Assembly: GCF_014268455.2 (NCBI RefSeq)
Contig: NZ_CP077085.1
Coordinates: 5,249,001-5,313,000, forward strand
Direction: 5' to 3'
DNA: 64,000 nucleotides
DNA from: Pseudomonas shahriarae
GTDB lineage: Bacteria > Pseudomonadota > Gammaproteobacteria > Pseudomonadales > Pseudomonadaceae
The number at the start of each line of letters is the position of its first letter. The first letter of the stretch is position 1. Below are positions 55,030 through 64,000 of the stretch, in pieces. Under the pieces are notes generated by a model that ran no database searches, was not told the DNA's origin, and saw only the letters and a list, made by a program, of their open reading frames with translations. The position numbers and the translations under genes are program-made.

Positions 55030-56625
55030 ATGAAAATGCTCCCGTTACAAGCCGCCATGACCGCTGCACTGCTGAGTGTGGCCCTGGGCATTTCGGCCAA
55101 GCCGCTGGTGGTCTGCACCGAAGCCAGTCCGGAAGGCTTCGACCCGGTCCTGTACACCACGGCCGTCACCGCCGATGCTGCGGCCGAAACCATGTTCAAC
55201 CGCCTGGTGGACTTCAAGCCCGGCACTACTGAAATCGTGCCTGCACTCGCCAAATCGTGGGACATCAGTGAAGACGGTCTGACCTATACCTTCCACCTGC
55301 GTGATGACGTCAAGTTCCACACCACCGACTACTTCAAGCCCACGCGCAACCTGAATGCCGACGACGTGCTCTGGAGCTTCCAGCGTCAACTGGACCCGAA
55401 ACATCCGTGGCACAACAAGTCCACCACCGGTTTCCCCTATTTCGAAAGCATGGGTTTCAAGGAACTGCTCAAAAGCGTCGAGAAGACCGATGACCACACC
55501 GTGGTCTTCACCCTGACCCGCCCCGAAGCCCCGTTCCTGGCCGATGTCGCGATGCCCTTCACCGCCATCCACTCCGCCGAATACGCCGACAAACTGCTGG
55601 CCGCCAACAAGACCGGCGAGCTCAACAGCAAGCCGATCGGCACCGGCCCGTTTATTTTTACCCGCTACCAGAAAGATGCCCAGGTGCGCTTCAAGGCCAA
55701 CCCGGAATACTTCCGTGGCAAGCCGCCCGCCGACCCGCTGATCCTGGCCATCGCGGTGGATAACAACGTGCGCCTGCAAAAGCTCAAGGCCAATGAGTGC
55801 CAGATCGCGCTGTATCCAAAGCCTGACGACCTGCCGAGTATCAAGGCCGATCCCAACCTGAAGGTCGCGGAACTGGCGGCGATGACCACCGCCTACACCG
55901 CCATGAACACCACCCACAAGTACATGAGCGACGCGCGGGTGCGCCACGCGATCAACATCGCGTTCGACAAACAGGGCTATAACGAATCCCTGTACGGCAA
56001 AGGCAATGCCATCGACGCCACCGGCCCGTACCCGCCGACCCTGCTGGGCTTCAACGACCAGCTGAAAAACCCGCCCCGCGACCTGGACAAGGCCCGTGCC
56101 CTGCTCAAGGAAGCCGGCGTGCCGGAAGGCACCGAATTCACCCTGTTCACCCGCAACGGCGGCGGCCCGACCAACCCCAACCCGATGCTCGGCGCCCAGC
56201 GCATGCAGGCGGATCTGGCGAAGATTGGCCTGAAGGTCAATATCAGGGTCATGGAGTGGGGCGAAATGCTCAAGCGCGCCAAAGCCGGCGAACACGACAT
56301 GGTCTCGGCCGGCTGGGCCGGAGACAACGGCGACCCAGACAACTTCCTCACCCCCAACCTGAGTTGCGATGCCGCTAAAAACGGCGAAAACTACGCCCGC
56401 TGGTGTAACCAAGAGTTTCAGGGCTTGATCGACAAGGCCCGCGCCGTGGCTGAACCCGCCGAACGCGCCGCACTCTATGAACAAGCGCTGGCCGTTTTCG
56501 ACAAGGACCAACCATGGATCCCCATGGCCTACCCGAAAATGTTCACCGCCATGCGCAAGAACGTCGAGGGTTATACCCAAAGCCCCCTGACCAACAATAA
56601 CTTCGCCACCACCCAGGTGAAGTAA
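55030..56625 (+). CDS. dppA4: Dipeptide-binding protein DppA (dppA4 position)
   Basis: The 531-residue SBP_bac_5 protein is the paralogue immediately upstream of the permease genes. It has a Sec signal (MKMLPLQAAMTAALLSVALGISA) and the family block VVCTEASPEGFDPVLYTTAVTADAAAETMFNRLVDF. It diverges most from the three tandem copies (e.g. VAELAAMTTAYTAMNTTHKYMSDARVRHAINIA), suggesting it is the ancestral partner of DppBCDF. ATG 55030 with GAGGG upstream is chosen. Confidence 0.93.
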   Translation: MKMLPLQAAMTAALLSVALGISAKPLVVCTEASPEGFDPVLYTTAVTADAAAETMFNRLVDFKPGTTEIVPALAKSWDISEDGLTYTFHLRDDVKFHTTDYFKPTRNLNADDVLWSFQRQLDPKHPWHNKSTTGFPYFESMGFKELLKSVEKTDDHTVVFTLTRPEAPFLADVAMPFTAIHSAEYADKLLAANKTGELNSKPIGTGPFIFTRYQKDAQVRFKANPEYFRGKPPADPLILAIAVDNNVRLQKLKANECQIALYPKPDDLPSIKADPNLKVAELAAMTTAYTAMNTTHKYMSDARVRHAINIAFDKQGYNESLYGKGNAIDATGPYPPTLLGFNDQLKNPPRDLDKARALLKEAGVPEGTEFTLFTRNGGGPTNPNPMLGAQRMQADLAKIGLKVNIRVMEWGEMLKRAKAGEHDMVSAGWAGDNGDPDNFLTPNLSCDAAKNGENYARWCNQEFQGLIDKARAVAEPAERAALYEQALAVFDKDQPWIPMAYPKMFTAMRKNVEGYTQSPLTNNNFATTQVK

Positions 56626-56698
56626 TAAGAGACGCCCGGTTCCGTCGACGTTGACGGAGCCGGACCTGCCTAACCGGCTGATTGAGGTAGACAACACG

Positions 56699-57709
56699 AT
56701 GTTTAGTTTTATTGCCCGCCGATTGGGGTTATTGATCCCCACGTTCTTCGGCATCACGTTGCTGACTTTTGCGTTGATTCGCATGATCCCTGGCGACCCC
56801 GTAGAAGTCATGATGGGCGAAAGGCGGGTTGACCCCGAGATGCACGCCCAGGCAATGGAACGCCTTGGCTTGAACAAACCCTTGTATGCGCAATACCTGG
56901 ACTACGTCGGCAAGCTCGCCCAGGGCGACCTCGGCGAATCCCTGCGCACCCGCACCAGCGTCTGGAGCGAGTTCACCGCCCTGTTCCCCGCGACCCTGGA
57001 ACTGTCCATGGCCGCCCTGTTGTTCGCCGGCATCCTCGGGCTATTGGCCGGGGTGATCGCGGCACTCAAGCGAGGATCCCTGTTCGACCATGGGGTGATG
57101 GGCATCTCCCTGGCGGGATATTCGATGCCGATCTTCTGGTGGGGCCTGATCCTGATCATGTTCTTCTCGGTGAGCCTGGGCTGGACCCCGGTTTCCGGGC
57201 GTATCGACCTGCTCTACGACATCGAGCCGCGCACCGGTTTCATGCTGATCGACACCCTGCTGGCCGACGAGCCGGACGCATTCTGGGATGCCCTGCACCA
57301 CCTGATCCTGCCGGCCATCGTACTGGGCACCATCCCGCTGGCAGTGATTGCGCGGATGACCCGTTCCTCGATGCTTGAAGTGCTGCGCGAAGACTACATC
57401 CGTACCGCCAAGGCCAAGGGCCTGTCGCCGGCGCGCGTGGTGTTCGTGCACGGCCTGCGTAACGCGCTGATCCCGGTGCTGACAGTGGTGGGCCTGCAAG
57501 TCGGCACACTGCTGGCCGGTGCGGTTTTGACCGAAACCATCTTCTCCTGGCCCGGCATCGGCAAATGGCTGATCGAAGCCATTGGCGCGCGGGACTACCC
57601 GGTGGTGCAAAACGGCATCCTGCTGATCGCCTGTCTGGTGATCCTGGTGAACTTCGTGGTGGATATCCTCTACGGCTTCGCCAACCCACGCATCCGTCAC
57701 CAGCGCTGA
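56699..57709 (+). CDS. dppB: Dipeptide ABC transporter permease DppB
   Basis: The 336-residue inner-membrane permease has six membrane helices and the EAA-type cytoplasmic loop REDYIRTAKAKGLSPARVVFVHGLRNALIP. MFSFIARRLGLLIPTFFGITLLTFALIRMIPGDP is the typical DppB start. ATG 56699 follows TTGAGG. The extension from 56651 is not supported. It forms a heterodimer with DppC. Stop and dppC start are five bases apart. Confidence 0.95.
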   Translation: MFSFIARRLGLLIPTFFGITLLTFALIRMIPGDPVEVMMGERRVDPEMHAQAMERLGLNKPLYAQYLDYVGKLAQGDLGESLRTRTSVWSEFTALFPATLELSMAALLFAGILGLLAGVIAALKRGSLFDHGVMGISLAGYSMPIFWWGLILIMFFSVSLGWTPVSGRIDLLYDIEPRTGFMLIDTLLADEPDAFWDALHHLILPAIVLGTIPLAVIARMTRSSMLEVLREDYIRTAKAKGLSPARVVFVHGLRNALIPVLTVVGLQVGTLLAGAVLTETIFSWPGIGKWLIEAIGARDYPVVQNGILLIACLVILVNFVVDILYGFANPRIRHQR

Positions 57710-57713
57710 GATC

Positions 57714-58631
57714 ATGACCATGACCACACCTACTCAAGTGTCAGCAGTCGATCAAAGCCTGCTGTACCCGTCGCCGTACAAAGAATTCTGGCAAGCCTTC
57801 TCCAAGAACAAGGGCGCGGTTGCCGGCCTGCTGTTTATGTTGCTGATCGTGTTCTGCGCGATCTTCGCCCCCTGGGTGGCGCCCCATAACCCGAGCGAGC
57901 AATACCGCGACTTCCTGCTGACCCCGCCGTCGTGGCTGGAAGGCGGGCAGATCCAGTTTTTGCTGGGCACCGACGAACTGGGCCGCGACCTGCTGTCGCG
58001 CCTGATCCAGGGCTCACGCCTATCGTTGCTGATCGGTTTGTCGTCGGTGGTGATGTCGCTGATCCCGGGGATCCTGCTGGGCCTGTTCGCCGGGTTCTTC
58101 CCGCGCTTGCTCGGCCCGACCATCATGCGTTTGATGGATATCATGCTCGCCCTGCCATCGCTGCTGCTGGCCGTGGCGATTGTCGCCATCCTCGGCCCTG
58201 GCCTGATCAACACCGTGATCGCGATTGCCATTGTGTCGCTGCCGTCCTACGTGCGCCTGACCCGCGCGGCGGTGATGGGCGAGCTCAACCGTGACTACGT
58301 GACCGCCGCACGCCTGGCCGGTGCCGGCCTGCCGCGCCTGATGTTCGTGACCGTGCTGCCCAACTGCATGGCGCCGTTGATCGTGCAGGCCACCTTGAGC
58401 TTTTCCTCGGCGATTCTCGATGCCGCCGCCCTGGGCTTCCTCGGCCTTGGCGTGCAACCGCCGACACCTGAGTGGGGCACCATGCTGGCTTCGGCCCGTG
58501 ACTACATCGAACGTGCCTGGTGGGTCGTGAGCCTGCCTGGTTTGACCATTTTGCTCAGCGTGCTGGCAATCAACCTGATGGGCGACGGCCTGCGCGATGC
58601 GCTGGACCCGAAACTCAAGAATGCCGCGTGA
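57714..58631 (+). CDS. dppC: Dipeptide ABC transporter permease DppC
   Basis: The 305-residue partner of DppB has an OppC-N segment ([31 protein letters not shown]), [24 protein letters not shown] and the EAA loop [38 protein letters not shown]. Start 57714 or the second ATG two codons later are both possible. It begins 4 bases after dppB, with dppD 10 bases downstream. Confidence 0.95.
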   Translation: MTMTTPTQVSAVDQSLLYPSPYKEFWQAFSKNKGAVAGLLFMLLIVFCAIFAPWVAPHNPSEQYRDFLLTPPSWLEGGQIQFLLGTDELGRDLLSRLIQGSRLSLLIGLSSVVMSLIPGILLGLFAGFFPRLLGPTIMRLMDIMLALPSLLLAVAIVAILGPGLINTVIAIAIVSLPSYVRLTRAAVMGELNRDYVTAARLAGAGLPRLMFVTVLPNCMAPLIVQATLSFSSAILDAAALGFLGLGVQPPTPEWGTMLASARDYIERAWWVVSLPGLTILLSVLAINLMGDGLRDALDPKLKNAA

Positions 58632-58641
58632 GGAGATTCCC

Positions 58642-59610
58642 ATGTCACTGCTAGAAATCAAGAATCTCAATGTGCGCTTCGGCGACAAAACCGCTGTGCC
58701 GGTGGTCGATGGCCTCGACCTGTCCGTGGACAAAGGCGAAGTGTTGGCCATCGTTGGCGAGTCGGGTTCGGGTAAATCCGTGACCATGATGGCGCTGATG
58801 GGCCTGATCGAGCATCCCGGCATCGTCACCGCCGACTCGCTGACCTTCGACGGCAAGGACATGCTCAAGCTGAGCAACCGCCAGCGCCGGCAGATCGTCG
58901 GCAAAGACCTGGCGATGGTGTTCCAGGACCCGATGACCGCGCTGAACCCCAGCTACACCGTGGGTTTCCAGATTGAAGAAGTGCTGCGCCTGCACCTGAA
59001 AATGTCCGGCAAGCAAGCGCGCAAGCGTGCCATTGAACTGCTGGAAAAGGTCGAGATCCCTGGCGCCTCCAGCCGCATGGATGCCTACCCGCACCAACTG
59101 TCCGGCGGCATGAGCCAGCGTGTGGCAATTGCCATGGCGATTGCCGGCGAACCAAAACTGCTGATCGCCGACGAACCCACCACCGCCCTGGACGTGACCA
59201 TCCAGGCGCAGATCATGGAGCTGCTGCTGGCTCTGCAAAAAGAACAGAACATGGGCCTGGTGCTGATCACCCACGACCTCGCAGTCGTCGCGGAAACTGC
59301 CCAGCGCGTGTGCGTGATGTACGCCGGCCAAGCGGTGGAAGTCGGCCAGGTGCCCGGTTTGTTCGACGTGCCGGCGCACCCGTACAGCGAAGCGTTGCTG
59401 GCGGCGATCCCGGAACACAGCATGGGCGCCGCCCGTCTGTCGACCTTGCCGGGCATCGTCCCCGGTCGGTATGACCGCCCGCAAGGCTGCCTGTTGTCGC
59501 CACGCTGCCCGTATGTGCAGGACAGCTGCCGCCAGACCCGTCCGACCCTGGACCCGCAAGCCCACAGCCTTGTGCGCTGCTTCTACCCCTTGAACCAGGA
59601 GGTGGCGTAA
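58642..59610 (+). CDS. dppD: Dipeptide ABC transporter ATPase DppD
   Basis: The 322-residue ATPase has Walker A GESGSGKS (39-46), the ABC signature LSGGMSQR, and Walker [15 protein letters not shown]-terminal oligopeptide-ABC tail carries the Cys-rich motif [18 protein letters not shown] 58642 follows GAGGAGATTCCC. The extension from 58597 lies inside dppC. It ends on the dppF start (TAATG overlap) and works with DppF as an ATP-hydrolysing heterodimer. Confidence 0.95.
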   Translation: MSLLEIKNLNVRFGDKTAVPVVDGLDLSVDKGEVLAIVGESGSGKSVTMMALMGLIEHPGIVTADSLTFDGKDMLKLSNRQRRQIVGKDLAMVFQDPMTALNPSYTVGFQIEEVLRLHLKMSGKQARKRAIELLEKVEIPGASSRMDAYPHQLSGGMSQRVAIAMAIAGEPKLLIADEPTTALDVTIQAQIMELLLALQKEQNMGLVLITHDLAVVAETAQRVCVMYAGQAVEVGQVPGLFDVPAHPYSEALLAAIPEHSMGAARLSTLPGIVPGRYDRPQGCLLSPRCPYVQDSCRQTRPTLDPQAHSLVRCFYPLNQEVA

Positions 59611-60581
59611 TGGCCGTCGTTCTTACCGCCCGCGACCTGACCCGTCACTACGAAGTGTCCCGTGGCCTGTTCAAGGGCCACGCCACCGTGCGCGCCCTCA
59701 ATGGCGTGTCGTTCGAGCTGGAAGCCGGCAAGACCCTCGCCGTCGTGGGTGAGTCGGGGTGTGGCAAATCCACCCTGGCCCGGGCGCTGACGCTGATTGA
59801 AGAGCCGTCGTCCGGCTCGTTGAAAATCGCCGGCCAGGAAGTCGCCGGCGCCGACAAGGCCCAGCGCAAACAACTGCGCAAAGACGTGCAGATGGTGTTC
59901 CAGAGCCCCTATGCCTCGTTGAATCCGCGGCAGAAAGTCGGTGATCAACTGGGCGAGCCGCTGTTGATCAACACCAACCTGTCCGCCGCCGAACGCCGCG
60001 AAAAAGTGCAGGCGATGATGAAGCAAGTGGGCCTGCGCCCTGAGCATTATCAGCGTTACCCGCACATGTTCTCCGGTGGCCAGCGCCAGCGCATTGCCCT
60101 GGCCCGCGCCATGATGCTGCAACCCAAGGTGCTGGTGGCGGATGAACCGACCTCGGCCCTCGACGTGTCGATCCAGGCCCAGGTGCTCAACCTGTTTATG
60201 GACCTGCAGCAGCAGTACAACACGGCCTACGTGTTCATTTCCCACAACCTGGCGGTGGTGCAACACGTTGCCGACCACGTGATGGTGATGTACCTCGGTC
60301 GCCCGGTGGAAATGGGCGCGAAGAACGACATCTACGAGCGCCCGCTGCACCCTTACACCCAGGCGCTGCTGTCGGCCACCCCGACCATTCACCCGGACCC
60401 GAACAAGCCGAAGATCAAGATCGTCGGCGAGCTGCCCAACCCGCTTAACCCGCCCTCCGGCTGCGCGTTCCATAAGCGCTGCCCGTATGCCACCGAGCGC
60501 TGCAGCAGTGAAGAGCCGCTGCTGCGCGAACTGGACAACCGCCAAGTGGCTTGCCATCACGCGGAGCAGTTCGTGGCCTAA
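59610..60581 (+). CDS. dppF: Dipeptide ABC transporter ATPase DppF
   Basis: The 323-residue partner ATPase has Walker A GESGCGKS, signature FSGGQRQR, Walker B VLVADEPTSALD and the C-terminal GCAFHKRCPYATERC motif. Its start overlaps the dppD stop. It completes the dppA4-B-C-D-F translocator. A degenerate REP and a strong terminator follow. Confidence 0.95.
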   Translation: MAVVLTARDLTRHYEVSRGLFKGHATVRALNGVSFELEAGKTLAVVGESGCGKSTLARALTLIEEPSSGSLKIAGQEVAGADKAQRKQLRKDVQMVFQSPYASLNPRQKVGDQLGEPLLINTNLSAAERREKVQAMMKQVGLRPEHYQRYPHMFSGGQRQRIALARAMMLQPKVLVADEPTSALDVSIQAQVLNLFMDLQQQYNTAYVFISHNLAVVQHVADHVMVMYLGRPVEMGAKNDIYERPLHPYTQALLSATPTIHPDPNKPKIKIVGELPNPLNPPSGCAFHKRCPYATERCSSEEPLLRELDNRQVACHHAEQFVA

Positions 60582-60600
60582 CCCCCTGTAGGGGTGGGCT

Positions 60601-60686
60601 TGTGTGGGAGCGGGCTTGCCCGCGATAGCATCAGCGCGGTTTAACTGACAGTGCGAAGCCCTATCCCACACAAGCCCTCTCCCACA
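60601..60686. repeat. REP unit with degenerate partner
   Basis: TGTGTGGGAGCGGGCTTGCC and CGCGATAG (60601-60628) match the REP consensus. The downstream half (CTATCCCACACAAGCCCTCTCCCACA) keeps only part of the complement. It is in the dppF-receptor gap. Confidence 0.7.
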
Positions 60687-60706
60687 GGGCGATACAGCGT
60701 TGTACA

Positions 60707-60763
60707 GCCTCTCCCGCCAGATTGCGCATCAGTCTGGCGGGAGGGGCTTTTTTGTTTTTAGCA
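60707..60763 (+). terminator. Strong intrinsic terminator of the dpp operon
   Basis: Arms AGCCTCTCCCGCCAGA and TCTGGCGGGAGGGGCT pair with one or two mismatches, followed by TTTTTTGTTTTT. It lies about 130 bases after the dppF stop. Confidence 0.88.
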
Positions 60764-60799
60764 AAGTGTAAAAGTTGTAAATGACATTTACTTGTATTT

Positions 60800-60818
60800 G
60801 ATAATGACTAGCATTCCG
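60800..60818 (+). promoter_or_regulatory. Fur-box-like site upstream of the TonB receptor gene
   Basis: GATAATGACTAGCATTCCG matches about 13 of 19 consensus Fur positions, and GATAAT within it could act as the -10. AT-rich AAATGACATTTACTTGTATTTG directly precedes it. It lies 85 bases before the receptor ATG and fits iron repression of a siderophore receptor. Confidence 0.75.
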
Positions 60819-60903
60819 GCGCACAGAGGGCGCCGAATCCTGCTGGAAGGCAGTTCTGGTGCATCTCGCTCAGTTGCCACCTTCCCTAAAGGATTCTGCG
60901 GAC

Positions 60904-63162
60904 ATGTCACCTCGATTCAGGCTCAGCCATTTCTCCCTGGCGTTTATCGCCGCCCTCTCGTCTCCCGCACTGCTGGCGGATACCTTGGAAAGAGAACACG
61001 GCAAAGTGCCGGTAGCCGCTACCGACCTGCCCGTCGACGGCACCTCCCAAGCCCTGGAGTTGAGCGAAACACGAATCCTGGGCACCGCTGCCGAAGAACT
61101 CAAACAAGCCCCCGGCGTGTCGATCATCACCGCCGAAGACATCAAGAAACGCCCGCCGACCAACGACCTGTCGGACATCATCCGCCGTGAACCGGGCGTC
61201 AACCTCAGTGGCAACAGCTCCAGCGGCAGCCGAGGCAACAACCGCCAGATCGACCTGCGCGGCATGGGCCCGGAAAACACCCTGATCCTGATCGATGGCA
61301 AGCCCTCGACCTCGCGCAACGCCGTGCGCTACGGCTGGAGCGGCGACCGTGACACCCGTGGCGAAACCAACTGGGTGCCGGCCGAAGAAGTCGAACGCAT
61401 TGAAATCCTGCGTGGCCCGGCGGCTGCTCGCTACGGCTCCGGGGCCATGGGCGGGGTGATCAACATCATCACCAAGCGCCCCACCGACCAGTTGCACGGC
61501 TCGCTGACCACCTACGTGTCGCTGCCCGAAGACGATGCCGAAGGCATGAGCAAACGCACCAACTTCAACCTCAGCGGCCCGTTGAGCGACACCTTGGCGT
61601 TCCGGGTGTATGGCGGCCTGAACAAGACCGATGCCGATGACTCCACCATCAACCAGGCCGAGCAGGCTAGCGCAGACTCGCTGGTCGCCGGCCGCGAGGG
61701 TGTGCGCAACAAGGACGTCAACGGTTTGCTCAGTTGGCAATTCACCCCCGAGCAGACCCTGGACCTGGAAGCCAGCTACAGCCGTCAGGGCAATATCTTC
61801 GCCGGCGACACCATGCTCAACGGCGGCGGTGTATTCGTGAACAGCCTGGTCGGCAAGGAAACCAGCGTGATCCAGCGCAGCAGTTTCTCCGCCACCCACC
61901 GTGGCGAGTTCGACTGGGGCTCGACCATGGCATCGCTGAGCCACGACCTGACCCGCAACGCACGCCTCAACGAAGGCCTGGCGGGTTCCGGCGAGGGCGC
62001 GCCCTCCGCCACCGCTGGCCGTTTCGAATCGCGGCTGCGCAACACCCGGGCCACGGCCGAGGTCAACCTGCCCCTGAGTTTCGGCACCGAGCAGGTGCTG
62101 ACCCTGGGCAGCGAATACCTCTACGAGTCGATGAACGACCCGGGTTCGCTGCGCCCACAAAGCTACGACCCTGGCACAGGTGGCGTACCGAGCATTCCGG
62201 GGATGAGCCGCAGCAGCACCAAGACCACGGCCTCCAGCTATGCGCTGTTCGCCGAGGACAACATCGAAGTCGGCAGCAAGACCATCATCACCCCCGGCCT
62301 GCGCTACGACGATCATGAAGAGTACGGCGGCAACTGGAGCCCGAGCCTCAACGCCTCGCACCAACTGACCGATGAGCTGAGCCTCAAGGGCGGTATTGCC
62401 CGCGCCTACAAGACGCCCAACCTGTACCAGTCCAACCCCAACTACTTGCTGTACAGCCGTGGCAACGGTTGCAACGCCAGCGAAGCCAACTCCGGCGGCT
62501 GCTACCTGGTGGGTAACCCGGACCTGAAACCGGAAATCAGCGTCAACAAGGAAATCGGCCTGGCCTATGACAAAGGCACCTGGCGCACCAGCGCGACCTA
62601 CTTCCGTAATGACTACAAGAACAAAATCAACGCCAGCAACACCGCCGCCTACCGCCTGGACGGCGGGCGCCGCGTGCTGGAGTGGGAAAACAGCGGGGCG
62701 GCACTGGTGCAGGGGGTCGAGGGCAACCTGTTCATGACCTTGCGCGACGACCTGGACTGGAACACCAACCTGACCTACATGATCGACTCCAAGGACAAGG
62801 ACACCGGCGAACCGCTGAGCGTCATTCCCAAGTACACGGTCAACACCACCCTGGACTGGCAGGCCACCGACAAGCTGTCGTTCCAGGTCAGCGGCACCTA
62901 CTACGGCAAGCAGGAGGCGCCGACCCTCAACTCCCGCAGCGCCAACCGCTATGATCGCAGCGCCCAACAGGATGTGGACCCGTACGGTTTGATGGGGTTG
63001 AGCAGCGGCTACGAGTTCACCAAGAACCTGAGTGTGCGCGTGGGCATCGAGAACCTGCTGGACAAGCGCCTGTATCGCAAAGGCAATGCTGACGATGCCG
63101 GTGCCCAGACGTATAACGAACCGGGTCGGGCTTACTTTGCGTCGGTGACGGCTTCGTTCTAA
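60904..63162 (+). CDS. TonB-dependent siderophore receptor, FepA/PfeA/PirA-like
   Basis: The 752-residue outer-membrane protein has a signal peptide (residues 1-25, ending LLA), a plug domain (about 60-190) with SIITAEDIKKRPPTNDLSDIIRREPGV and the RGPAAARYGSGAMGGVINIITKRP motif, and a 22-stranded barrel ending in Phe (ASF). Plug segments RQIDLRGMGPENTLILIDGKP and SRNAVRYGWSGDRDTRGETNWVPAEEVERIEIL are those of the catecholate (enterobactin-type) receptors. Likely substrate is ferric enterobactin or a related catecholate. ATG 60904 is chosen because it starts the signal peptide. No partner sensor-regulator gene lies nearby. Confidence 0.92.
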   Translation: MSPRFRLSHFSLAFIAALSSPALLADTLEREHGKVPVAATDLPVDGTSQALELSETRILGTAAEELKQAPGVSIITAEDIKKRPPTNDLSDIIRREPGVNLSGNSSSGSRGNNRQIDLRGMGPENTLILIDGKPSTSRNAVRYGWSGDRDTRGETNWVPAEEVERIEILRGPAAARYGSGAMGGVINIITKRPTDQLHGSLTTYVSLPEDDAEGMSKRTNFNLSGPLSDTLAFRVYGGLNKTDADDSTINQAEQASADSLVAGREGVRNKDVNGLLSWQFTPEQTLDLEASYSRQGNIFAGDTMLNGGGVFVNSLVGKETSVIQRSSFSATHRGEFDWGSTMASLSHDLTRNARLNEGLAGSGEGAPSATAGRFESRLRNTRATAEVNLPLSFGTEQVLTLGSEYLYESMNDPGSLRPQSYDPGTGGVPSIPGMSRSSTKTTASSYALFAEDNIEVGSKTIITPGLRYDDHEEYGGNWSPSLNASHQLTDELSLKGGIARAYKTPNLYQSNPNYLLYSRGNGCNASEANSGGCYLVGNPDLKPEISVNKEIGLAYDKGTWRTSATYFRNDYKNKINASNTAAYRLDGGRRVLEWENSGAALVQGVEGNLFMTLRDDLDWNTNLTYMIDSKDKDTGEPLSVIPKYTVNTTLDWQATDKLSFQVSGTYYGKQEAPTLNSRSANRYDRSAQQDVDPYGLMGLSSGYEFTKNLSVRVGIENLLDKRLYRKGNADDAGAQTYNEPGRAYFASVTASF

Positions 63163-63450
63163 GGGCCATGCTATTGAAGGTCTTTGAATAGTCAGCTGTA
63201 TCTGGACACTTTGGCGAGGGGACAAATCCCCTCGCCACCAGTGGGTGTTACCTTTAATTAAGCGTTAGCAATTACCGTTTATTCGCGAGCAAACCAACGA
63301 CAAGTCCGACATTAAAAACAGCACTATCGCCCACCAACAAAGCAAACTTTCCGCAACTTGTAACTACCATGTTTCCGCAATTGCGCAACGCAATCTCAGA
63401 AGAATAAAGTCCGCCAGCTACAACTTCCTATATTCTTTGCGAGAACTGTC
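63163..63450. other. Gap between receptor and orphan gene
   Basis: 288 bases without a gene. A hairpin GGCGAGGGGACAAATCCCCT plus CGCC (63212-63235) lies about 50 bases after the receptor stop, a common palindrome in this genus that can terminate. The part from 63250 to 63430 is distinctly AT-richer. No further motif is identified. Confidence 0.7.
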
Positions 63451-63792
63451 ATGAGAGAAATTTCAAAATCTCTGAAAAAGCTGCTGTCTGATATCTACGA
63501 GGACGGCGACGTGTCGCTGATGGAGTTCAAGGCCTTGCAGGTTGAATCCGACCTGCGTTGGGGAAGGGTGGTCGATGAACTGGGGAAAAACAATACATTG
63601 CTGGCATTTCAAAGTTCGATGGATGTTGCCATGCACTTATTGTTTTTGAGCCTGAACTACATAAAGGACCAGGAAATCACTGATGTGGGCGAAGCCATTG
63701 TCAAAGATGCAATAGCCGCACAAGTTGAAACGCTAATGGCCGGTGCTGAACTGTCCCTTAAACAACTTAAAGTTGGCCCCAACACCCGGTAA
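63451..63792 (+). CDS. Orphan protein of 113 residues
   Basis: I do not recognise this protein. It is helical and acidic: MREISKSLKKLLSDIYEDGDVSL near the N-terminus, a hydrophobic segment MHLLFLSLNYI around residues 62-72 that is too short and interrupted for a sure membrane helix, and VETLMAGAELSLKQLKVGPNTR at the end. The upstream region and first part are AT-richer than the neighbours. It ends just before a bidirectional terminator. It may be lineage-specific accessory DNA. Confidence 0.7.
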   Translation: MREISKSLKKLLSDIYEDGDVSLMEFKALQVESDLRWGRVVDELGKNNTLLAFQSSMDVAMHLLFLSLNYIKDQEITDVGEAIVKDAIAAQVETLMAGAELSLKQLKVGPNTR

Positions 63793-63800
63793 TCTACCGC

Positions 63801-63837
63801 AAAAAAAGGCGAAGCCATCACAGCTCCGCCTTTTTTT
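63801..63837. terminator. Bidirectional terminator between orphan and prfC
   Basis: GGCGAAGC/GCTCCGCC arms (one mismatch) flanked by AAAAAAA on the left and TTTTTTT on the right, so it can stop both the orphan transcript and prfC. Confidence 0.9.
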
Positions 63838-63850
63838 ATACCGCTAACCC

Positions 63851-64000
63851 TTAGTGGTGTTCGCGGGTCGCACGGAATTTCACATCAGGCCAGCGCTCTT
63901 CCATCAACGCCAGGTTCACCCGGGTAGGCGCCAGGTAGGTCAGGTGGCCACCGCCGTCGATGGCGAGGTTTTCCACGGCCTTGTTGGAGAACTCCTCCAA
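63851..64000 (-). CDS. prfC: Peptide chain release factor 3, C-terminal part (5' end outside window)
   Basis: The minus strand gives 49 C-terminal residues and a TAA stop (63851-63853), ending [27 protein letters not shown], the tail of the RF3 GTPase, which recycles RF1/RF2 from terminated ribosomes. The GTPase domain lies beyond the window. The frame continues open to base 64000. Identity is by memory of the RF3 C-terminus. Confidence 0.88.
   Translation of the reverse strand: MEEFSNKAVENLAIDGGGHLTYLAPTRVNLALMEERWPDVKFRATREHH

Noticed and set aside
60907-63225. 772-residue minus-strand frame opposite the TonB receptor
   Set aside because: Antisense shadow of a clear outer-membrane receptor. 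Composition is Val/Gly/Ala/His-rich, typical of GC-rich antisense frames.

Overview
The window is about 60% GC, gene-dense chromosomal DNA from a Pseudomonas, most likely of the P. fluorescens group. This rests on protein content, on gene order that matches what I remember of the P. aeruginosa PAO1 core map, and on repeated REP doublets of the GTGGGAGCGGGCTTGC type. No prophage, integrase, insertion sequence, CRISPR array, tRNA or rRNA was seen. Species cannot be fixed from the sequence alone.

Layout. 1-565 (+): 3' end of rapZ, then ptsO (end of the rpoN-linked nitrogen PTS cluster). 766-4539 (-): an iron-responsive operon fagA-fumC-TPR protein-sodA followed by a ZIP metal transporter, behind two AT-rich Fur-like boxes. 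4690-9019: pmbA and tldD flank the divergent darP, then a nitrilase-family amidase. 9068-17834 (-): yhdP-rng-maf-mreD-mreC-mreB, with mreC apparently starting at ATT. 18045-23237 (+): gatCAB, an RlpA-like lipoprotein, a CaCA-family carrier lacking both expected acidic residues, and a small CMD-family protein. 23307-32347: a galactarate/glucarate catabolic cluster (kdgD, KGSA dehydrogenase, MFS importer, garD, AEC carrier) and its likely GntR regulator, interrupted by an oppositely oriented zinc-metallophospholipase C-like gene and a 64-residue orphan. 32506-37391 (-): sspA-sspB, petABC (cytochrome bc1) and rplM-rpsI. 37640-44957: tas-like reductase, acyl-CoA dehydrogenase with a divergent GlxA-type regulator, zapE, trpS, an alpha/beta hydrolase and the YhcB/ZapG protein. 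45156-47895: roxR/roxS redox two-component system and a SIMPL protein. 47982-60581 (+): a large dipeptide/peptide uptake locus with three dppA paralogues, an OprD-family porin (opdP), a fourth dppA, and dppBCDF. 60904-63162 (+): a FepA/PfeA-type TonB-dependent siderophore receptor with a Fur-like box, then an AT-richer orphan gene and the 3' end of prfC (-).

How the parts work together. The fumC-sodA operon substitutes iron-independent fumarase C and Mn-SOD during iron starvation, and the ZIP carrier downstream may feed it metal. The galactarate cluster forms a complete route from aldarate uptake to 2-oxoglutarate. The dpp locus combines an outer-membrane porin, several periplasmic binding proteins and one ABC translocator, so several ligand specificities share one permease. 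The rest is core: cell shape, translation, respiration, proteolysis and redox sensing.

The most worthwhile leads are the CaCA carrier with Gln and Cys in place of the ion-binding glutamates, the phospholipase C-like gene set into the aldarate locus, a palindromic operator over the kdgD -10 region, the mreC ATT start with a 17-bp perfect hairpin upstream, and the sodA-ZIP linkage. No clearly new multi-gene system was found.
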